Positions 25,272 through 33,556 of a stretch of 64,000 nt of DNA are shown piece by piece; the first letter of the stretch is position 1, and the number at the start of each line of letters is the position of its first letter. The position numbers were made by a program, and so were the translations under genes. Origin of the DNA: Planctomycetota bacterium (lineage in GTDB: Bacteria > Planctomycetota > UBA1135 > GCA-002686595); the NCBI GenBank assembly GCA_016795325.1, contig JAEUHY010000036.1, positions 235,215 to 299,214 on the forward strand, written 5' to 3'. Below the pieces are notes generated by a model, which had not been told where the DNA came from, did not search any database, and was given only the letters and a program-made list of their open reading frames with translations.

Positions 25272-26495
25272 TTAGCGGAGGCCGCGCAGCTCGAGCAAGC
25301 GCGCGTGGATCGGATCGTGCAGCCAGCGGAACGTGTTCGTCGCATCCCACAGATCGAGCGCCGCGACCGCCGCCAACACCGCGAGCGCGAGCCACGCGGC
25401 GAGCCGGCTTCGCGCCGCGACGAACCAGGCCAGCTCCAGCGCCGCGATGCGCAGCGGCAGCTCGAACAGCGGGAAGTAGCGCGCGTTCTTGCCGAAGAAG
25501 CTCGCTTCGAGCAGCAACACGGCGCCGAGAACGAGCGCGGCGCGGGTCACGAAGCTCGTGCGGCGCAAACATGCGACAACGGCGCACACGAGCGCGAGCG
25601 CGGTGGCGAGCGGGCTGAGCAACGCGAAGTCCGCGACGTAGCGCCACCACGGGCCCGTGTTGTGCTCGAGCATGTACGCGTTCGTCGCGGTCGACTCGAG
25701 CACGAGCCGCAGCACTTGGAACGCGGCCGTCGGACTCCAGCCTGCGAGCATCCACAGCGCTGCGACGAGCGCGTGCGGCAGCGCGAGCGCGACGAGAAGG
25801 TCGCGCAAATGCAGGCGTGAGCCGCGCACGCGACCCTCGACGAGTGCGATCACGAGGAACGGGCCGGCGAGCAGACCGTTGAGCTCCTTGGCGGCGATCG
25901 CGAGCGCAAACAGCGCCGTGAAACGCCACCAGCGCGCGCGCCGCGGCTCGTCGAGCAGATCGAGGAAACTCCAGAAGGCCAGCGCACCGAACGTGAAGCC
26001 GGTCGCGTCCGAGAGCGGCAACACACCCAGGCGCAGGAGCAGCGGCGAACACGCCAGCGCGGCGGAGAGCAACGCGGCGCGCGGGACTCCGAGGCGGCGG
26101 CGCGAGAGGGCGAAGTTCGCGAGCACGCTGGCGACGTGCGAGGCGAACGAGACGTAGAGCAGCGCTTCGAAACTCGGCCCGACGACGCGGGCGGCGAGCG
26201 CGCAGGCGAGCACGTGCAACACGCGCAGCGGCGGCGGCAGGGTCCAGCGCTCGGGGCTCGAGATGAACTCCTGCATCAGGCCGGGGTACGCGCTCAGGCC
26301 CTGCTCGTGGATCTGCCGCATGTAGTGGCGGTACACGCCCTCGTCGGAGCCCGGCTCGAAGGCCGTGAAGCTCAGCGACCAGAGCCCGGCCCACAACGCG
26401 GCGACGATCAGCACTCCCGCGAGCGCGAGAACGGCGCCACGTTCGGCGCCCGAGGCGAAGGGCTCGCGTTGCGCTGCGGCTTCGGCGTGCGCCAC
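25272..26495 (-). CDS. Multi-pass membrane protein, GT-C glycosyltransferase-like
   Basis: The protein has 407 residues from GTG 26495, one base after the stop of the upstream gene. About ten membrane helices are visible. The first periplasmic loop has an acidic motif in FEPGSDEGVYRHYM, the place where GT-C enzymes of the PMT/ArnT type carry catalytic Asp/Glu. KELNGLLAGP and FFGKNARYFPLFELPLR resemble conserved loops of this superfamily. It would transfer sugar from a lipid-linked donor on the outer face of the membrane; substrate unknown. It is paired with a larger GT-C-like gene. Confidence 0.65.
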   Translation of the reverse strand: MAHAEAAAQREPFASGAERGAVLALAGVLIVAALWAGLWSLSFTAFEPGSDEGVYRHYMRQIHEQGLSAYPGLMQEFISSPERWTLPPPLRVLHVLACALAARVVGPSFEALLYVSFASHVASVLANFALSRRRLGVPRAALLSAALACSPLLLRLGVLPLSDATGFTFGALAFWSFLDLLDEPRRARWWRFTALFALAIAAKELNGLLAGPFLVIALVEGRVRGSRLHLRDLLVALALPHALVAALWMLAGWSPTAAFQVLRLVLESTATNAYMLEHNTGPWWRYVADFALLSPLATALALVCAVVACLRRTSFVTRAALVLGAVLLLEASFFGKNARYFPLFELPLRIAALELAWFVAARSRLAAWLALAVLAAVAALDLWDATNTFRWLHDPIHARLLELRGLR

Positions 26496-26496
26496 G

Positions 26497-28290
26497 TCAG
26501 ACGTCCTCGCGCAGGCGCCAGATCTCGACGACCGGGCCGTACGCGTCGGCGTTCAGCGTGCGCCACGCGACGTGCGGCCAGTCGCCGGGGTCTTCGTCGC
26601 GATCCTGGAACGCGAACGGGAAACCGCTGTCGTCGGGCGCGAAGTGCGCGACACGTTCGGCGTGCTGCTCGAGCGCGAGCTGCAGCTCAGCGTGCGCGCC
26701 GACCAGGCGTCCCTGCACGTGGCGCTCGATCACGAAGTACTTCGCGCCTGACGACGCGAACAGCTCGCGCGCGTTCTCGCGCCAGTTGAGCACGCGCCCG
26801 GGCGAGCCGTCGGCGCCGCCGCGCACCGCGGCGACCAGCCATTCGAGCTCGAAGCGCGGCTCGGGCAACCCGGACGAGCGCACGCGCATCTGGTAGCGCG
26901 ACCAGAGGTTGTAGTAGCGCGGTTTTGGGCCGCCGCGACTTTCGAGCGCGGCCGAACTGCGCGCGAGCGGCAAATCGATCGCCGAATCCATGCGCATGCG
27001 GCTCGGAATCGGCGCCAGGCGCACGGCGTCCGTGCGCGGGTCGATGTTCGCGCTGAGCCAAGCTGCTGCTTGTTCGAGCGTGTCGGGATGCGCGCGCAGC
27101 GAACCTAGGCGCAGCGAGGTGAACGCCGTGAACACGACCACCGCGCTCCACGTCGCGCGCACCGCGAGTCCCTGCGTGACGCCGCTCGAAGCGAAGCGCT
27201 CGAGCACGCGCGCGGCGAAGATCGCCAGTAGCGGCAGGACCGGCGCGAGGAAGCGCTCGTACGTGTCGGAGAACAACGCCAGCACGAGCAGGTACGGCGC
27301 GACGTAGCCGAGCACGATCGTGAGCGCCGCGGGCGGACGCTCGGCGCGGCGCGCGCGAGACACTTCGAAGGCGAGCACGCCAATCGCGAAGACCAGCAGC
27401 GCGAGCAGACCGGGCTCGTACCACCACAGCGTGCGCGCGATGCGCACGGCGCCGGCGCCGTTGAAGCGCGCGAGGTCGATCTCGTGGTTGCCCAGGCGGA
27501 TCACGAGCCCTGAAGCGGAGCGCGTGGGCTGGTCGACGGACTCGGGCGGCGCCGGATCGCCCAGGTGCGGGTGGAAGGCCCACAGCGAAGCGGCGAGCGC
27601 CGCAAGCGCGAGCAACGCGCGCGGATCGAGCCAGCGTGAACGGCCGCGCAAGAGGTGCGCGAGGAGCAGCGCCGGGAGCAGCGCGAGCGCGTTGTGCAGG
27701 CAACCGAGCGCGAGTCCGACCGCGGCGCCCGCGGCGGCGTACATCCAGGCGCTCCCGCGTTCGTGCAGACGCACCATCGCGAACAGGGCCCACGGATAGA
27801 AGGCCATCGCCGCCGCGTGCGGGCGCGCCTGCTGCGCGAAGTTGAGGTGCAGGAACGATACGGCGGTCAGCGCCGTCGCCCCGAGCGCCCAGCCCGGCGA
27901 AACGACGAGCCGACGCGCGAGCAGAAACGTGCCGGGAAGCGTGAGCAGCGAGAGCAACGCGACGGCCCAGCGCGTGTCGAAAAAGTGCTTCGACGCGGCC
28001 GCCAAATGCGCCTCGAGCGTCGCGTCCGCCGGCAGCGGCGCCGGCGCTTCGAACAGCGCCATCGTCACGAGCGTCGGCAGGATCGGATACGTGGCGACGC
28101 TCGCCGCTCCTCGCGCGCCCTGCCCGTCGCCGCGCAGGTGTTCGACCTGCTCGGCGAGCTCCGCGTCGGGCTCGATCCAGTGCGGCAGCCCGTGGTCGAT
28201 GCCGCGACTGCGCAGCAGCAGCGCGACCAGGACCAACACAGCCACTGCCGCCCACTGCGAGGCTTGGCTCAGGGCGTTGGCGCGACTCAC
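26497..28290 (-). CDS. Multi-pass membrane protein, GT-C glycosyltransferase-like
   Basis: The protein has 597 residues from GTG 28290; the frame continues upstream but without a convincing start. An N-terminal helix is followed by a loop with HWIEPDAELAEQVEH, again an acidic first-loop motif of the GT-C kind, then about ten helices (LNFAQQARPHAAAMAFYPWA is a typical inter-helix motif) and a soluble C-terminal domain of about 200 residues (ANIDPRTDAVRL; FVIERHVQGRL). It is the first gene of the minus-strand envelope operon, and its stop is one base from the next start. Substrate unknown. Confidence 0.68.
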   Translation of the reverse strand: MSRANALSQASQWAAVAVLVLVALLLRSRGIDHGLPHWIEPDAELAEQVEHLRGDGQGARGAASVATYPILPTLVTMALFEAPAPLPADATLEAHLAAASKHFFDTRWAVALLSLLTLPGTFLLARRLVVSPGWALGATALTAVSFLHLNFAQQARPHAAAMAFYPWALFAMVRLHERGSAWMYAAAGAAVGLALGCLHNALALLPALLLAHLLRGRSRWLDPRALLALAALAASLWAFHPHLGDPAPPESVDQPTRSASGLVIRLGNHEIDLARFNGAGAVRIARTLWWYEPGLLALLVFAIGVLAFEVSRARRAERPPAALTIVLGYVAPYLLVLALFSDTYERFLAPVLPLLAIFAARVLERFASSGVTQGLAVRATWSAVVVFTAFTSLRLGSLRAHPDTLEQAAAWLSANIDPRTDAVRLAPIPSRMRMDSAIDLPLARSSAALESRGGPKPRYYNLWSRYQMRVRSSGLPEPRFELEWLVAAVRGGADGSPGRVLNWRENARELFASSGAKYFVIERHVQGRLVGAHAELQLALEQHAERVAHFAPDDSGFPFAFQDRDEDPGDWPHVAWRTLNADAYGPVVEIWRLREDV

Positions 28291-28520
28291 CGGGCCAAGG
28301 CTACTCGGCTGCGTTCGCGCAGGGCAAGGCGCAGGCCGGGCCGGTCTGCACGCGACACGGACTCTGCGTAGCCCCATCGGGCGCCGTCGAATTCGCTGGC
28401 CCCATCCCTAAGCGGATGGAATCGAAGGCCGCAGCACAAGTGGCGCTCACGCGGCGCACAACGCGCCGAAGATCCTCGGCGCGCTCGTCCGCGCTCCGTA
28501 CCCAACCACCCCTCGCCACC

Positions 28521-28706
28521 GTGACCGCTCTTCAAACGATCCTCGTCCGCGCCGCCTCGCTGGCGCTCCTCGCCCTCGCCGCCTTCGGCCTCCTCGCGAC
28601 CCTCGAGCCCATGCCCGCGCAGCAAGCCTGGACTTGGCGCGCGCTGTACTTCGCGCTCGCGCTCGCCGCCCTCGCGCCGTGGCTGCTGGCCGCGCGGCGG
28701 TCGTAG
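28521..28706 (+). CDS. Small two-helix membrane protein
   Basis: From GTG 28521 the frame encodes 61 residues with two hydrophobic helices (about 6-25 and 37-56) joined by EPMPAQQAWTW and ending in basic residues. An upstream ATG (28416) would add 35 basic, low-complexity residues and seems less likely. I recognise no family. It is divergent from the GT-C operon, with about 230 bp between the starts. Confidence 0.42.
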   Translation: MTALQTILVRAASLALLALAAFGLLATLEPMPAQQAWTWRALYFALALAALAPWLLAARRS

Positions 28707-28920
28707 GGTCCGACTCGGAACGTCGTCGGCGCGGTGTCAGCCTCGCGCGGGCGACATCCGGGGCCGTCCCACGCGGAGGCTCGCGCAGCTCGGATTGCGA
28801 CGAAATGCGGCGCGTCGACGTAGGTGTACGAACCGGCGCCGGTCGTGCTTTGCACACGTTCGCTCGTCACCGAGTGAGGAGAGCCTGGCGCCGCCCTGGA
28901 TCCTCCCGACGCATGCAGGC

Positions 28921-29862
28921 TCACTCCTCTCGCGCGATATCCACGACAAAGATGCGGACGTCGAGCCGCCAGTCATACCGCCCATTCTCGAGCATCATGT
29001 CGTGGGAGAGCTCTTTGGATGGGTACCCAGCGGCGCTGAGCGTCACGGCGCTGACAGGTTCCGAGGTTTCCACCTCCATCCTGCCGCGCTCATCGCTAAT
29101 CGCGATCGTCTTCCCGTTCACGCTGGCGCGCACTCCCTGGATGCCGTCCTCCGTCTCCCAATCCCGCACCCACAACGTCCGGCGAAAACCGGGCTCCAGC
29201 GCGACCTTCAGCGACGCCCGCTCGCTCGACACGTCGTCCAGCAACTCACACTCCCCCTCAGCCGTCTTGAATCCTGATGCCTGGACCAGGATGCAGGTGT
29301 CGGGGCGGAACGAGTAGCTCCCGACGGCTATGCCGTTGTTGTTGGTCGTGAAGCCATGGCCAGGGTCCTCACTGAGCCGCGGGTACAAAGTGACAGCGGC
29401 GCCGACGATGGGCTGCCCGGTGCGGGCATCCACGACGGTGCAGGCTAAGTCCATGGACCGGATGTCACGGACCTTGGTGATGATCAGCGGATTCGTGCCG
29501 CAAGGCACTTCGACTATGGATGGCGAGAAGAAGCTGGTTGGGCTCGAGAACTCCAAGGTCACGGACTGGCCGCACTCACAGGGCACGCTGAACTCGCCTC
29601 GGTCGTCGGACAGGTCCCATCGGTAGTTGTCGGCGGACCACGTTTCGACTTGCGCTGCAACGATGGGCGCTCCGCTGCTGTCCTCGATCCGGCCTCGCAC
29701 CGCGTCAGGTGCACCGCGCGATGGACCGAAGTGGAAACGGAGAGGCGACTCGCCTTCGGAAGGAGAGCGTCGCTCTCCGCTGGCGCGCAGTGCGAGCACG
29801 ATGACCGCGAGCGCGCAGAAGACGGACGCACACCAGCCCAGAGTGTTGCGAAGTTTAGCCAC
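28921..29862 (-). CDS. Membrane-anchored carboxypeptidase-regulatory-like (Ig-fold) protein
   Basis: The protein has 313 residues from ATG 29862. One N-terminal hydrophobic helix (residues about 8-26) acts as signal or anchor. At least two carboxypeptidase-regulatory-like repeats follow: VRGRIEDSSGAPIVAAQVE...DDRGEF and CTVVDARTGQPIVGAAVTLYP, with a third, degenerate one near residue 235. Such repeats form small beta-sandwiches in exported proteins and have no catalytic role of their own. By eye the gene is less GC-rich than its neighbours, which may indicate acquisition. It stands alone, with about 215 and 280 bp of empty sequence on either side. Confidence 0.7.
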   Translation of the reverse strand: MAKLRNTLGWCASVFCALAVIVLALRASGERRSPSEGESPLRFHFGPSRGAPDAVRGRIEDSSGAPIVAAQVETWSADNYRWDLSDDRGEFSVPCECGQSVTLEFSSPTSFFSPSIVEVPCGTNPLIITKVRDIRSMDLACTVVDARTGQPIVGAAVTLYPRLSEDPGHGFTTNNNGIAVGSYSFRPDTCILVQASGFKTAEGECELLDDVSSERASLKVALEPGFRRTLWVRDWETEDGIQGVRASVNGKTIAISDERGRMEVETSEPVSAVTLSAAGYPSKELSHDMMLENGRYDWRLDVRIFVVDIAREE

Positions 29863-30144
29863 CAGGATTTCCCTGCTTTTCAGCTCAGAAGTTCAGCGCT
29901 TCACAGGGCCGCTGGTGTCCCTAGCCGTGCGCGAATTCGCGCCTCGAGCGGCAGGCACACGCCGAAGGGTCCGAACGGCCGCTGCAAGCAGCGGCATGTA
30001 GTCGTCGTGCTCGTCGGAGGTCACAAGGACGGGCGCGGGCGAGTTCCGGACACGCTTGGGGACGCTTCCGGCGGGCAGCGAAGTGTTTCGGCGCGGGCTC
30101 GGCGCCGCCAACACGAGGAAGCTACTTCGGCAGCTCGGATGCTT

Positions 30145-32082
30145 TCAGCGCGCTTCGATCTCGGCGAGGCCCGAAACTCTCGGGTTCACGGCGCCACCTT
30201 CGAAGGCGACGACGCGCACGGTCAAGGTTCGCAGCACGAGCGGTTTTTCGAGTTGGTAGACGAGCTTCTCGAGCGGTTCGCCGCCCCAGGTCAGGAGTTG
30301 CTCCTCGCTCGACTTGTTGAAGCGCAGGGCAAGTTGGGTGATGCGCGCGTCGTGGTTGAGCTCGAGCGGACTGGCGTTCGCGTGCGAAAAGGAAAGCGAC
30401 TGCACGCGCACGGGCTTTTCGAACTCGGCTGTGAGCGTCGGCGCCGGATCGTCCGGTTTGAAGCGCCAGGCGAGCGACTGCAGCCCGTCGAAGGCGCGCG
30501 CGCCGCTGGAGAGCGACGAGAGCTCGCTGGAGGCCTGCACGCGCACGTTCGTCGCGCGGAACTTGTTGGCGCCCTCTGCGGCGGCGTAGTCGAGCATCCA
30601 GGGCTTAAAGACGTCGCGCGCGACGACTTCGAGTTCCGCGGAACGCAGCTCGAGCAGCTCTCCGTCGGCGCCGGACTCGGGGCGCTGGAAGAACACACGC
30701 AGCTGAACCACGTGCGCGCCGTCGGAAGCGAAGGCGTGCTGGGCCGCGAGCCTCTGGCCCTTCCACGGCCGCTGCGGATCGGCTTGAACCGTCTGGTCGA
30801 GCTGACCGTCGAGCCACAGCTCCGCGCGCACGACGCGCACTTGCTCGAGCGCGGCGCCTTCGTCGACGCCCAAGCGCTTGGCGGCGCGCGCCGAGAGCCC
30901 GCTCATCCACACGGTCAACTTCGAGCGCCCGCTGGCCCGGATCCACACTTCGTTCGCGGACTCCTCGGCGACATAAGTGTCGGCCGGCGTGCTCGTGTCA
31001 CCGCCCGAACTCGGGCCGGTGGCCTTCATCAGGAACAGCAGCGCGAAGCACGTGTTCGCGTTGGTCAACGGCTGCGCCGGCCACGCCACGCGCGCGCCGC
31101 TCGACCACGAGCCGTTGTCCGCTTGCTCGCGCACCAGTTGCGCCGCGCCTTCGTGGTACCAGTCGCGCCCCGCTATGCGCTCGAGCCCGCACAGAGCCGC
31201 GACGCGCTCGACGCCGTACAGGTAGTAGTGATGCCAGGCGCCCGGTCCGTGCGGGTTGCCCTCGACCGTGAACTCGCGCTCGAGCCACGCTATCCCAAGT
31301 TGCTGCGCGCGCTCGATCTGGCGGCCCGCCGACGGGTCGAGGGCCTTGCCCAAGCACTCCTTCGCGATGCCGAGCACCGCGACTCCGGCGGCCGTCATCG
31401 AGCCCGTGACCTCCTCACCCGGCAGCGGTCGGTAGCGAAAGCCCGCGGCAAGAACCTCGCCGGATTTGGGGCCCTTGCGATCGCGCTCGTTCGACTCTTG
31501 GTGCTTCAGCACGCCCTCGACCAGCTCGAGCCACAGCTTCTTGGGCGCCTCGACGCCCGCGTGGTGCGCCGCGCGCAAACCGAGCACGGCGTACTGCGTG
31601 TTCGACAGATCGTGGGGCACGCCGCCGTGCTCGGGATAGCCCCACGTTCCGGTTGCTCCGACCTGCCAGCTGATCAACTGCTCGGCGAGTTGCTGGATGC
31701 GCTTCTTGTGCGCGAGCGGATCGAGCGCCGTGAACGCGAGCAATTGTGTGGAGGTCGTGTAGGTGTGCGTTGGAAAGCGCTGCTCGAGGTACGCGGCCGC
31801 GCGCCGCAGGGCCGGATGATCCGCTGGCAGCTTGTGCTTGCGCAGCGTGTAGACGACCAGCGCCGTGCACGCGGTGTGGCGATCGAAGTGCGGCACGTCC
31901 TCTTCGAGGTCGTCGCCCCACGAACCATCGCGGTTCTGGCGCAGCAAGAGGAAGTCGACGCCCCGGTCGATGGCTGAGTTGATGGCTTCGCGCAGACCCG
32001 GCGGCGCTTGCGCATGGACGGGCGCGGACCCAAGTGCGCCGACGGCGAACAGCGCGGCGCACAGCTGGAGCATGGGCTTCAT
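30145..32082 (-). CDS. Secreted alpha-toroid (squalene-cyclase-like repeat) protein with discoidin-like domain
   Basis: The protein has 645 residues from ATG 32082 (MKPMLQLC), a signal peptide ending near PVHAQA. Residues about 25-370 contain prenyltransferase/squalene-oxidase-type repeats, recognisable as QNRDGSWGDDL and QADNGSWSSG, which form an alpha-alpha barrel. The C-terminal part (about 500-600) resembles an F5/8 type C discoidin sandwich (ARAFDGLQSLAWRF; VQSLSFSHANASP), usually carbohydrate-binding. No DXDD cyclase motif is evident, so enzymatic cyclisation is unlikely. Proteins of this toroid type are common in planctomycetes; their role is unknown. Confidence 0.74.
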   Translation of the reverse strand: MKPMLQLCAALFAVGALGSAPVHAQAPPGLREAINSAIDRGVDFLLLRQNRDGSWGDDLEEDVPHFDRHTACTALVVYTLRKHKLPADHPALRRAAAYLEQRFPTHTYTTSTQLLAFTALDPLAHKKRIQQLAEQLISWQVGATGTWGYPEHGGVPHDLSNTQYAVLGLRAAHHAGVEAPKKLWLELVEGVLKHQESNERDRKGPKSGEVLAAGFRYRPLPGEEVTGSMTAAGVAVLGIAKECLGKALDPSAGRQIERAQQLGIAWLEREFTVEGNPHGPGAWHHYYLYGVERVAALCGLERIAGRDWYHEGAAQLVREQADNGSWSSGARVAWPAQPLTNANTCFALLFLMKATGPSSGGDTSTPADTYVAEESANEVWIRASGRSKLTVWMSGLSARAAKRLGVDEGAALEQVRVVRAELWLDGQLDQTVQADPQRPWKGQRLAAQHAFASDGAHVVQLRVFFQRPESGADGELLELRSAELEVVARDVFKPWMLDYAAAEGANKFRATNVRVQASSELSSLSSGARAFDGLQSLAWRFKPDDPAPTLTAEFEKPVRVQSLSFSHANASPLELNHDARITQLALRFNKSSEEQLLTWGGEPLEKLVYQLEKPLVLRTLTVRVVAFEGGAVNPRVSGLAEIEAR

Positions 32083-32140
32083 GCGCGGCGCATCGTAGGC
32101 GTCGAGCACGCGAGCGTCACGGCATGTGCGCCCGTCGCCG

Positions 32141-33556
32141 TCAGCTCAGAATCTCGCGCACCACGCGACCGGAGACGTCGGTGAGACGGAAGTGGCGCCC
32201 CTGGAAGAACCAAGTCAGCCGTTCGTGGTCGATGCCGAGCAAGTGCAAAAGAGTCGCTTGCAGGTCGTGCACGGACACCGCGTCGGCGACGGTGTTGTAG
32301 CCGAACTCATCGGTCGCGCCGTGCACGTGACCCGCGCGCACGCCGCCGCCGGCGAGCCACATGCTGAAACAACGCGGATGGTGATCGCGGCCGTAGTCGT
32401 TCGTGCTCATCGGCCCTTGGCAGTACGCGGTGCGCCCGAACTCGCCGCCCCACACGACCAACGTGTCCTCGAGCAACCCGCGTTCGGCGAGGTCGCTCAC
32501 GAGCGCCGCGCTCGCACGGTCGGTCTGCCGACATTGCTGCGTGATGCCGGCCGGGAGGTTGCCGTGTTGATCCCAGCCCTGGTGGAACAGCTGCACGAAA
32601 CGCACGCCGCGCTCGACGAGCCGGCGCGCGAGCAGACAGTTCGCGGCGAACGTGCCGGGATCGCGCGCGCCCGGCCCATAACGCTCGAGCGTCGCTTCGC
32701 TCTCCCCCGCCACGCTCGTGGCCTCCGGCACGCTGGTCTGCATACGGAACGCGAGCTCGGCCTGCGCGAGCCGCGCGTCGATCTGCGGATCGCCTTCGCG
32801 CGCGCGCACCTCGCGCGACATGCGCGCGAGCGCGTCGAGCATCGCCCGCCGATCCGTCGACGACACGCCCGGGGGATTCGAGAGGAAGAGCACAGGATCG
32901 CCGCCGGAGCGGAACTGCACGCCCTGGTGCTCGCTGGGCAAAAATCCCGAACCCCACAGCCGCGAGTACAGCGGCTGATCGCGCGAGGCGTCCTTCGACA
33001 CGAGCACGACGAAGGCCGGCAAGTCCGCGTTCATCGAGCCCAACCCGTAACTGAGCCACGCGCCCATCGACGGCCGCCCCGCGATCTGAAAGCCCGAGCA
33101 CAGGAACGTGATCGCAGGGTCGTGGTTGATCGCTTCGGTGTGCACGGCGCGCAGCACGCACAAGCGGTCGGCGATCGCGCCGGTGTGCGGCAGCAGGCTC
33201 GAGAACTCGATCCCCGACTGCCCGTGGCGCGCGAAGTCGACGAACGAGCCGGCGAGCGGGAGCACGGCTTGGTTGCCGCTCATTCCGGTGAGGCGTTGTC
33301 CGCCGCGCACACTCTCGGGCAAAGGCTGGCCGTGCAGCTCGCGCAGCTTCGGTTTGGGATCGAGCGTTTCGAACGGCGAAGGCCCGCCTGCTTGGAAGAG
33401 ATAGATGACGCGCTTGGCTTTGGGCGCGAAGTGCGGGCCGCGCGGCGCATCCGCCGGGCGCGCGTCGGCGCGCAAGATGTCCGCCAGCGCCAGCGCGCCC
33501 AAACCAAGTCCCGCGCCGCGCAACAACTCACGCCGTCCGATTCCGTGCCTGTTCAT
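32141..33556 (-). CDS. DUF1501 family protein, partner of PSCyt1 protein
   Basis: The protein has 471 residues from ATG 33556, whose ATGA overlaps the stop of the large upstream gene. GIGRRELLRGAGLGLGALAL is a Tat signal. Family motifs are VIYLFQAGGPSPFETLDPKP, GFQIAGRPSMGAW, FHQGWDQHGNLP, VVWGGEFGRTAY and a late GRDHHPRCFSMWLAGGGV with clustered His/Asp likely to bind metal. Coupling with a DUF1549/DUF1553 gene is a planctomycete hallmark. The pair is presumed to be exported together, with a possible role in polymer breakdown; the reaction is unproven. Confidence 0.93.
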   Translation of the reverse strand: MNRHGIGRRELLRGAGLGLGALALADILRADARPADAPRGPHFAPKAKRVIYLFQAGGPSPFETLDPKPKLRELHGQPLPESVRGGQRLTGMSGNQAVLPLAGSFVDFARHGQSGIEFSSLLPHTGAIADRLCVLRAVHTEAINHDPAITFLCSGFQIAGRPSMGAWLSYGLGSMNADLPAFVVLVSKDASRDQPLYSRLWGSGFLPSEHQGVQFRSGGDPVLFLSNPPGVSSTDRRAMLDALARMSREVRAREGDPQIDARLAQAELAFRMQTSVPEATSVAGESEATLERYGPGARDPGTFAANCLLARRLVERGVRFVQLFHQGWDQHGNLPAGITQQCRQTDRASAALVSDLAERGLLEDTLVVWGGEFGRTAYCQGPMSTNDYGRDHHPRCFSMWLAGGGVRAGHVHGATDEFGYNTVADAVSVHDLQATLLHLLGIDHERLTWFFQGRHFRLTDVSGRVVREILS

